Below, in pieces: positions 56,891-64,000 of a stretch of 64,000 nt of DNA. The notes under the pieces are model-generated. The model worked only from the letters and a program-made list of their open reading frames with translations, made no database searches and was not told where the DNA came from. Both the position numbers and the translations under genes were made by a program. Location: the NCBI GenBank assembly GCA_963205115.1, contig CAUJHV010000063.1, forward strand, positions 1-64,000, given 5' to 3'. The stretch's first letter is position 1. Every line of letters starts with the position of its first letter. The DNA is from Pseudomonadota bacterium (GTDB lineage Bacteria; Pseudomonadota; Gammaproteobacteria; Burkholderiales; Burkholderiaceae_C).

Positions 56891-57964
56891 TCAGCGGGCC
56901 AGGCGGTAACGCCAGGCGCCATCGTCGCCCAGTTCCACGCGCGCGTCGCCGCGGCGCACCAGGTAGTTCAGGTGCGCTGCGGACTCGCCGGTGGCCAGGC
57001 CGTAGGTCTCGCTGCACTCGTCGATGCTGCGCGCAAACAGCGCGCCGAAGCAGTCGACCACGCGTTTGGGATCAGCCAGGCTGCGCATCAGGCGCTTCAG
57101 GCCGGTCTCGTGACCCTGGGCCAGCCGGTCCAGGCGCGCGTGCAGGCCGCGGAACGGCTTGCCGTGCGCGGGCAGCACCAGCAGCGAATCCGGCAGCTGC
57201 GCGCGCAGGCTGGCCAGCGAGCGGATCCAGTCGCCCAGGGGGTCGGCGTCGGGCTCGGTCGGGTAGACCGAGACATTCGACGAGATCGTGGGCAGCACCT
57301 GGTCACCGGAGATCATCACCTGCAGCTCGTCGCACACCAGGCAGGCGTGCTCGGGCGAGTGCCCCTGGCCGACCACCACGCGCCAGGTGTGCGCGCCAAT
57401 CGCAAAGGATTCGCCGTCGACGATGCGGCGGAAGCTGTCCGGCAGCGCGTGGATGAAGCGGCCGAAGCCGCCGAATCGGGCGCGGTAGACATCCAGCGCC
57501 GCGTCGGACCAGCCGCAATGGCGGTAGAAGCGGATGGCGTCGTCAGGCGCCTCGCGCCCGGTGTCGGCAGCCAGCGTGCGGCACATCAGGTATTCGGTGC
57601 GTGTGATCCACAGCCGTGCGTCGAACTTGCGCGTGAGCCAACCGGCCATGCCCATGTGATCCGGGTGCAGGTGGGTGGCGATGACGCGTGTCACCGGGCG
57701 CCCGCGCAGCAGGCCGCCGGGTGCCAGCAGCTGTGTCCACGCGGCCAGCACATCGGGCGTCTTGGTGCCGGTATCGACGATGGCCCAGCCCTCGCCGTCT
57801 TCCAGCGCCCACAGGTTGATGTGGTTCAGCGTGAAAGGCAGCGGCATGTGCAGCCACAGGATCCCCGGCACCACTTCGCGGCCGGTGCCCAGGGGCGGCG
57901 GATCGCCGCAGGGATACACCGGCAGGGTGTTCTCGGCGGGCGGGGCAGTTTCGGCAGCGTCCAT
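56891..57964 (-). CDS. Metallo-beta-lactamase-fold hydrolase
   Basis: 357 residues with the metal motif THLHPDHMG (HxHxDH), the preceding strand AIVDTGTKT, and further ligands in GQGHSPEHACL and MISGDQVL. The C-terminal third is helical (winged-helix-like, LACTB2-type arrangement). Substrate unknown; candidates are thioesters or RNA-related. It is upstream of the sigma-factor gene on the same strand but 57 bases away, with the putative SigF promoter between. Confidence 0.85.
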   Translation of the reverse strand: MDAAETAPPAENTLPVYPCGDPPPLGTGREVVPGILWLHMPLPFTLNHINLWALEDGEGWAIVDTGTKTPDVLAAWTQLLAPGGLLRGRPVTRVIATHLHPDHMGMAGWLTRKFDARLWITRTEYLMCRTLAADTGREAPDDAIRFYRHCGWSDAALDVYRARFGGFGRFIHALPDSFRRIVDGESFAIGAHTWRVVVGQGHSPEHACLVCDELQVMISGDQVLPTISSNVSVYPTEPDADPLGDWIRSLASLRAQLPDSLLVLPAHGKPFRGLHARLDRLAQGHETGLKRLMRSLADPKRVVDCFGALFARSIDECSETYGLATGESAAHLNYLVRRGDARVELGDDGAWRYRLAR

Positions 57965-58129
57965 GGCAACAGCAGGCGGAGCCCGTCAGGCGTGCCACGC
58001 AGCGCCTGCAGACATGTTCTGCACGCGCCGTGGCCATGGCTCATTGTCGACGCTCGGGCGGGTGCTGCGCCGGGAGCCGCTGCGGGCATGCCTGGACGCC
58101 GCCTGGCAGCCTGCGCAGGCGCAGGCGTT

Positions 58130-59089
58130 TCAGCGGCCGGTCGTCGTCGCTGCAGCGGTGGCTGCGGGGCGAAAGCGCTGGCGCAACTGCGTCTCGAGAT
58201 ACCCGAGCCTGAAACCCGCTCCCCCGCACCACAGCACCCACGCACCTTTGCCCCGTCGAATATCCAGGCTCTTCATCAGGAAGAGTTTTAACCCTTTGGC
58301 GAAATAGGGTATCAACGCGAGAAACTCACGGGTCAGATGGTATCGGCTTTGCGGGGTATTTGAGTATCTGCCGAGCAGATACATGCGATCTCGGCCCGCA
58401 TGCCTGGCCAGCTGGAATTTCAGGCGCTGTCGGTGGTGCAGCCGGTGATGCACCTGCAGGTCATTGATATATTGAAGGGGAATGCCACGCAGTTGCGCGC
58501 GCCAGCAGAAATCCGCGTCCCATGCACTGGCCGCCAGGCGATCGAACGGGCCGGCGGCCTCGTATACGTGGCGATGCATGCCGAGGTTGCAGCCCAGTGC
58601 AAACGGCAAGTGCGGTGGCAGGCCGAGTTCGTCGCGCATCAGGCCGTGGCTCTGCCGCCAATGGCCGTGATTGCAGGCAGCCACCAGCCAGGCCTCGTTC
58701 AAGTGGGTGTATTCCAGCGGTCCCGAAACCAGGGCATGTTCCGCCAGCGCGCGCGCCATGCCGGCCAGCCATCCTGTGCCGACTTCGTCTTCGGCGCTGC
58801 AAAAACACAGGGCATTGCCCGTGGCCGCGTCGACCCCGGCATTGCAGGCGTGGGCCAGGCCGCGCGCTTGCCCGGCGGGCAGCTGGGCCCGCAGGATGCG
58901 CACCCGGGGTAATTGCGCGGAGTGGGCGGCGACGATGTCCCACGAGCCATCGCGGGAGCCCGCGTCGACGGCGATCAGTTCGGATCCGGCCGGCCAGTCC
59001 TGGCGCGCCAGTGCGCGCAGTTGGCCGGCGATGGTCTGCGCCGCATCCTGGAACGGCAGGATGACGCTGATGGCCAGACGCCGGCTCAA
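58130..59089 (-). CDS. Family 2 glycosyltransferase
   Basis: 319 residues. GT-A fold: ISVILPFQDAAQ at the N-terminus, VDAGSRDGS, the metal motif region SAEDE and WDADFCWRAQLRG near the acceptor side. TTG 59089 is preferred as start: AAGGAAGG lies seven bases upstream and the domain begins right after it; ATG 59191 would add 34 residues without similarity. Base composition is clearly lower in GC than its neighbours in several stretches (for example 58290-58380), suggesting acquisition by transfer. No polysaccharide genes adjoin it. Confidence 0.8.
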   Translation of the reverse strand: MSRRLAISVILPFQDAAQTIAGQLRALARQDWPAGSELIAVDAGSRDGSWDIVAAHSAQLPRVRILRAQLPAGQARGLAHACNAGVDAATGNALCFCSAEDEVGTGWLAGMARALAEHALVSGPLEYTHLNEAWLVAACNHGHWRQSHGLMRDELGLPPHLPFALGCNLGMHRHVYEAAGPFDRLAASAWDADFCWRAQLRGIPLQYINDLQVHHRLHHRQRLKFQLARHAGRDRMYLLGRYSNTPQSRYHLTREFLALIPYFAKGLKLFLMKSLDIRRGKGAWVLWCGGAGFRLGYLETQLRQRFRPAATAAATTTGR

Positions 59090-59534
59090 GCGGCCTTCCT
59101 TGCGGGAGTCGATCGTGTCGTGACGCAGAATATGTTCATTCGAAATGAGATGTCGAAAATAAAGTCGCCATGGGATATATGTAAATGACATGCACCTTGC
59201 TGGTGCTGCGGTGAAATTCTAGTGTCCTGAACGTGTGTGGCCGCATGAACGACGACCTTCGTGCACCCACACCCCCGCACCTGGATGGCCCAGACGGTAT
59301 CACCGTCGAAAATGCTGTGAACGGCGTTGCCGGGAATGTAATTGGGGTAACGAAATGGTGCGCCGCGGGCGAATGAACCCCGCTGGAGCGCGGGTTGCGG
59401 ATCGGTGGTTACCGGGGAGCGGGGCATCGGTCCGAAGCTGTCCCGCGCGACCGCCAGGATGGACGACCGCAAGGCCGGGTCATTGGGCTTCCGGGTCACG
59501 CCTTACAGTGCGCCCCTCGCACCCCACGCTGTCC
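59090..59534. other. AT-richer divergent intergenic region
   Basis: 445 bases between the glycosyltransferase (minus) and dusA (plus). 59110-59230 is much richer in A/T than the rest of the window and contains candidate -10-like hexamers on the minus strand (TATATC, TTATTT). A 137-codon minus-strand open frame (59086-59499) runs through it and its stop overlaps the glycosyltransferase TTG; its composition is not convincing as a gene. Confidence 0.35.
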
Positions 59535-60545
<1,011 letters not shown>

Positions 60546-60644
60546 GCCTGACGCGCTGAACGAACCCCGCACAGCCGCTCAGCTTGTGCAGCCGGTCCCC
60601 GTCAGCGCGGCGACAGCACGCGGCAATCCCCGAGCCCGGACGTG

Positions 60645-61376
60645 TCAGGGCAGGGCAGTCGGATCGGGCGTTTCGGCCGGCGGCGAGGGGTCGGCGAACA
60701 GGCGTGCGGCGTAGGCGCGTTCGCGCCCGGCGATCGTGTCCAGGAAGCCCTTGGCGTCCGGCAGCGCGCCGAAGGTGGAAAAGCCGGTCTCCAGGAAGGT
60801 CTGCAGAGCCGACAGTCCCGCGGCACGTGCCGGCAGACGCATCATCTTGAGCATGCGGCCCAGCGTCGGGTGCGTGGTGTAGCGCACCAGCGCTTGGCCG
60901 ACCAGGCCCACCAGCGCCACCTGTCGCTCGCGCTGTGCGGGCTCTCCGACCTGCCGCCAGGCCCGCGCGTAACTGTCGTCGTCCAGCGTGGCCGGCTCGG
61001 GCGGCAGGGCCATCGCCATGCGCGTATCCAGCGATTCCGACAAGGCGTGCAGCTCGGACAGGTGCACGACGGTCTGCACCACGTCTTCGGGGAACAGGCG
61101 CACCAGGGCCGGCACGATGCGCCGGAACTGCGCGTCGCGGTCGACGAAGTCGTGCACGCCGTAGAGCTCGGTCAGGAAAAAGAGCGCCGCCTCACGCGTG
61201 CGCGGTGCCGCCAGCAGATCGGCATAGGTCTGGCGAAAGCGCGCGGACTGGTACTCGCGCACGCGGCGTGTGGCCGCGGCCAGGCCGGGCGTGGTGGCGC
61301 GCCGCTGGCGTTCCTGCGTGACGGCGTCCAGGCGTTCGACGATGCGCGCGCCCGGCGCGCCGGTGGGCGTATGCAT
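60645..61376 (-). CDS. Conserved betaproteobacterial protein, unknown function
   Basis: 243 residues, mostly helical, no signal peptide or membrane span. A conserved FFLTELYGVHDFVDRDAQF segment near residue 65-85 is reminiscent of a FFLEELYG family found in Betaproteobacteria without known role. It sits 23 bases after pmbA on the same strand and is probably co-transcribed with it. Confidence 0.6.
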   Translation of the reverse strand: MHTPTGAPGARIVERLDAVTQERQRRATTPGLAAATRRVREYQSARFRQTYADLLAAPRTREAALFFLTELYGVHDFVDRDAQFRRIVPALVRLFPEDVVQTVVHLSELHALSESLDTRMAMALPPEPATLDDDSYARAWRQVGEPAQRERQVALVGLVGQALVRYTTHPTLGRMLKMMRLPARAAGLSALQTFLETGFSTFGALPDAKGFLDTIAGRERAYAARLFADPSPPAETPDPTALP

Positions 61377-61399
61377 GCTTGCGCCGCGAGCCGGAGGGC

Positions 61400-62842
61400 T
61401 CAGCTGCCGGCCAGCTTCATGCCATCGACCAGCACGGATCCGGTGGTCTTGGCGCCGTAGGTGTAGGTGTCGGCGCCGACGGCCTGGATGCCCTGCAGCA
61501 TCTCGCGCAGATTGCCGGCGATGGTGATTTCTTCGACCGGGTGCACGATGCGGCCATCTTCGACCCAGAAGCCGCTGGCGCCGCGCGAGTAGTCGCCGGT
61601 GACGCCATTGACGCCCTGGCCCATCAGCTCGGTCACGAACAGGCCGCGGCCCAGCTTGCGCAGCATCTCGGGCAGGTCGTCCTTCGGGTCGGTCAGCCGG
61701 CTGACCAGGCGCAGGTTCTGCGAGCCGCCGGCGTGGCCCGTGGTGCGCATGCCCAGCTTGCGCGCCGAGTAGCTGCTGAGGAAGTAGCCTTGCAGCACGC
61801 CGGCGTCGACCACGCGGCGGGCCTTCGTGCGCACGCCTTCGCTGTCGAAGGGGGCGCTGCCGACGGCCTCGGGCACGTGCGGATCTTCCAGGATGTCCAG
61901 GTGGCCGGCCATCACCGGCTTGCCCAGGCTGTCCAGCAGGAAGCTGGCCTTGCGGTACAGCGCGCCGCCCGAGACGGCCTGTACGAAGGAGCCGATCAGG
62001 CCGACGGCGATGGTCGATTCAAACAGCACCGGCACCGAGCTCGTGGCCACGCGGCGGCTGCCCAGGCGCGACAGCGTGCGCTCGGCGGCGTAGCGGCCGA
62101 TGGCCTCCGGCGAGGACAGCGCGACCGGGTTGCGCTTGCTGCTGTACCAGGCGTCGCGCTGCATGGCCTTGCCGCGGCCGGCGATGAGCGCCACCGACAG
62201 CGAATAGCGCGAGCTGGCAAAACCGCCGCGAAACCCGCGCGAATTGCCGGCCCAGAAGTGCTCTTGCTGCGCCGAGACGCCCGCGCCTTCGCTGTTGGTG
62301 ATGCGCCGGTCCACCGCCATGCCGGCGGCTTCGCAGCGCAGGGCGAGTTCGGTGGCGCGCTCGGCGTCGATGTCCCAGGCGTGGAACAGGCGCAGGTCGC
62401 GCGCGGCTTCTTCGGCCGTGGCCAGGTCTTCCGCGTCGGGCAGGCCGGACACGGGGTCTTCCGCGGTGAAGCGGGCGATGTCGTAGGCCGCGCGCACGGT
62501 CTGGCGGATGGCCTGCGGCGAAAAATCGCTGGTGCTGGCGCTGCCGTGTTTCTGGCCGAGGTAGAGGCTGACGCTCAGCGACTTGTCGCGGTTGCGCTCG
62601 ACATGTTCGAGCTCGCCCTTGCGCACGGAAACCGACAGCCCCGCGCCTTCGGAGACATCGGCGGCCGCGTCGCTGGCGCCCATCTCACGCGCCTGGCGCA
62701 GCACGTCCTCGACCATCTCCTGGAAGCGTGACGAGGCAAAGGCGAAGCCGCGCTCGTCTGCGCGCGGGCTGGCCGCACCGGACGCCTCGGGGGTTTTTGC
62801 GGTCGCGCGGGGCGCTGGACGGGTCGCCGAAGAGGAAGCCAT
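61400..62842 (-). CDS. pmbA: Metalloprotease-associated protein PmbA/TldE
   Basis: 480 residues. The TldD/PmbA fold is visible in GLSVSVRKGELEHVERNRDKSLSVSLY near residue 70 and the C-terminal ANGVTGDYSRGASGFWVEDGRI segment. PmbA/TldE partners with TldD to degrade or mature small peptides; TldD is not in the window. PmbA lacks the zinc motif that TldD carries, and none is seen here. Start ATG 62842; divergent from darP with 61 bases between. Confidence 0.93.
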   Translation of the reverse strand: MASSSATRPAPRATAKTPEASGAASPRADERGFAFASSRFQEMVEDVLRQAREMGASDAAADVSEGAGLSVSVRKGELEHVERNRDKSLSVSLYLGQKHGSASTSDFSPQAIRQTVRAAYDIARFTAEDPVSGLPDAEDLATAEEAARDLRLFHAWDIDAERATELALRCEAAGMAVDRRITNSEGAGVSAQQEHFWAGNSRGFRGGFASSRYSLSVALIAGRGKAMQRDAWYSSKRNPVALSSPEAIGRYAAERTLSRLGSRRVATSSVPVLFESTIAVGLIGSFVQAVSGGALYRKASFLLDSLGKPVMAGHLDILEDPHVPEAVGSAPFDSEGVRTKARRVVDAGVLQGYFLSSYSARKLGMRTTGHAGGSQNLRLVSRLTDPKDDLPEMLRKLGRGLFVTELMGQGVNGVTGDYSRGASGFWVEDGRIVHPVEEITIAGNLREMLQGIQAVGADTYTYGAKTTGSVLVDGMKLAGS

Positions 62843-62903
62843 GGTGCGTGGGGGGCCGGCCGCGCCGGCGTCAGCAAAGACCCGACGATTATGATCCCCG
62901 CCC

Positions 62904-63521
62904 ATGTCCCGAAGACCCGCACCCGGCCGTATGCCCGCCCGCGAGGCCGATGCGCCTTTCGATGATGACGATCGCCCCAGCAAGTCGCAGCTCAAGCGCG
63001 AGGCCCACGAGCTGCAGCGCCTGGGCGACGACCTGGCCGCGTTGCCCGATGCGCGCCTGGCCGAATTGCCGATGGACGACAGCCTGCGCGACGCCGTGAT
63101 GACGCTGCGCCGCACCCGGTCGCACGAAGGCCGGCGCCGCCAGCTGCAGTACGTGGGCAAGCTGATGCGCAAGGCCGATGCCGAGCCGCTGCGCGAAGCA
63201 GTCGCGCAGATCCGCCTGGGCGGCGCGCGCGACAGCCTGCGGCTGCACGAGATCGAACGCTGGCGCGCCGAACTGATGGCCGACGACCACGCGCTGACGC
63301 GCTGGGCGGCCGAGTACCCCGACAGCGACCTGCAGCAGCTGCGCGCCTTGCTGCGCCAGGCGCGCGCCGATCGCCTGCCCGATCTGGCACCCGGCGTGGG
63401 CCAGCGGCAGGGGCGGGCGTTCCGCGAGATCTTCCAATACATCCAGCAGGCGCTGGCCCAGGCGGGTTCGCCCGAGCCGGCTGGCAGCGCCGCCGAAGAC
63501 GATGGCGACCATGCAGACTGA
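62904..63521 (+). CDS. darP: Ribosome-associated protein DarP (YjgA)
   Basis: 205 residues with the DUF615 pattern: SKSQLKREAHELQRLGDDLAALP, then RRRQLQYVGKLMR and a C-terminal FREIFQYIQQAL. It promotes 50S subunit assembly. Its stop overlaps the mogA start, so the two are coupled. Confidence 0.93.
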   Translation: MSRRPAPGRMPAREADAPFDDDDRPSKSQLKREAHELQRLGDDLAALPDARLAELPMDDSLRDAVMTLRRTRSHEGRRRQLQYVGKLMRKADAEPLREAVAQIRLGGARDSLRLHEIERWRAELMADDHALTRWAAEYPDSDLQQLRALLRQARADRLPDLAPGVGQRQGRAFREIFQYIQQALAQAGSPEPAGSAAEDDGDHAD

Positions 63522-64000
63522 ATTCGATCCCGTTCGCATCGGCCTGGTGTCGGTCAGTGACCGCGCCAGCTCCGGTGTCTACGAAGACAAGGGCATCCCG
63601 GCGCTGAAGGAATGGCTCACGCGTGTGCTGCGCAACCCCATCGAGTGGCAGCCGCGGTTGATCCCGGACGAGCAGCCGCAGATCGAGGCCGCGCTGTGCG
63701 AGCTGGTCGACGTCGCCGGCTGCCACCTGGTGCTGACCACCGGTGGCACCGGCCCCGCGCGGCGCGACGTCACACCGGAAGCCACGTTGGCCGTGGCGCA
63801 CAAGCCGATGCCGGGCTTCGGCGAACAGATGCGGCAGATCAGCCTGGCCTTCGTGCCCACGGCCATCCTGTCGCGCCAGGTGGCGGTGATCCGCGGCAAT
63901 GCCCTGATCATCAACCTGCCCGGGCAGCCGAAGTCGATCGCCGAGACGCTCGAGGGTCTGCCCAAGGCGACACCGCCGGTGCACGGCATCTTCGCGGCGG
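63511..64000 (+). CDS. mogA: Molybdopterin adenylyltransferase MogA (truncated by window end)
   Basis: 163 codons before the window ends, lacking the C-terminal part of a roughly 190-200 residue family. IGLVSVSDRASSGVYEDKGIP and LTTGGTGPARRDVTPEAT, the MPT-binding TTGGTG loop, are intact. It adenylates molybdopterin in molybdenum-cofactor synthesis. The ATG at 63511 overlaps the darP stop. Confidence 0.92.
   Translation, partial: MQTEFDPVRIGLVSVSDRASSGVYEDKGIPALKEWLTRVLRNPIEWQPRLIPDEQPQIEAALCELVDVAGCHLVLTTGGTGPARRDVTPEATLAVAHKPMPGFGEQMRQISLAFVPTAILSRQVAVIRGNALIINLPGQPKSIAETLEGLPKATPPVHGIFAA

Noticed and set aside
59086..59499. 137-codon minus-strand frame upstream of the glycosyltransferase
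   Set aside because: Although its stop overlaps the TTG start in a coupled-looking way, it has no ribosome site, no recognised family and irregular codon use; kept only as a note in the intergenic entry.

Overview
The window reads as a chromosome segment of a high-GC betaproteobacterium, most likely order Burkholderiales (Comamonadaceae/Sphaerotilaceae-like). Reasons: codon third positions are overwhelmingly G/C; it carries the gene orders rimP-nusA-infB-rbfA-truB and pyrG-kdsA-eno-ftsB; and it contains a branched-chain-type ABC uptake system surrounded by IclR, acyl-CoA dehydrogenase and CoA-transferase genes. No tRNA, rRNA, CRISPR array, insertion sequence or prophage was recognised. Gene identities come from reading the protein sequences; no database was searched.

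Layout. 1-12.2 kb is accessory: a DUF4287 protein, a SulP transporter with STAS and cyclic-nucleotide-binding domains lying tail-to-tail with a SAM-cyclase-ATPase-TPR protein, a large lipoprotein, a methyltransferase, a RIO-like kinase, a WYL regulator and two small genes (NIPSNAP, DUF1579-like). 12.8-26.3 kb is one catabolic locus with two divergent arms. The minus arm runs from a periplasmic binding protein through livH, livM, livG and livF to a Gfo/Idh/MocA dehydrogenase, an IclR regulator and a flavin dehydrogenase. The plus arm holds a second, paralogous binding protein, a shikimate-dehydrogenase-like enzyme, an acyl-CoA dehydrogenase and a CoA-transferase. A perfect IclR-type palindrome lies between the arms. 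The gene set suggests uptake and CoA-dependent breakdown of a cyclic or hydroxylated carboxylic acid; the substrate cannot be read from sequence.

26.4-36.8 kb is housekeeping: a Bax-inhibitor-1 protein, fabI, then rimP-nusA-infB-rbfA-truB-typA, with a canonical promoter, an attenuator-like hairpin in the leader and an internal terminator. 36.8-41.5 kb carries a DMT exporter, a wax ester synthase/DGAT and two alpha/beta hydrolases, a probable neutral-lipid group. 41.5-46.6 kb has a TPR lipoprotein, a ferritin-like DUF455 protein, a gamma-carbonic anhydrase, Hsp33, and a nicotinamide-riboside kinase/PnuC pair.

46.6-55.5 kb is pyrG-kdsA-[DUF2339-DUF3999]-eno-ftsB, where the two membrane/envelope genes interrupt a usually compact core cluster. 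55.6-64 kb holds an ECF sigma factor with a DUF1109/NrsF-like anti-sigma factor, a metallo-beta-lactamase-fold hydrolase, an AT-richer glycosyltransferase gene, dusA, a conserved betaproteobacterial protein, pmbA, darP and a truncated mogA. The best leads for new biology are the cyclase/cNMP-transporter pair with altered cyclase active-site residues, the two-arm IclR locus, the nusA-operon leader hairpin, and the putative SigF-type promoter beside the sigma gene.
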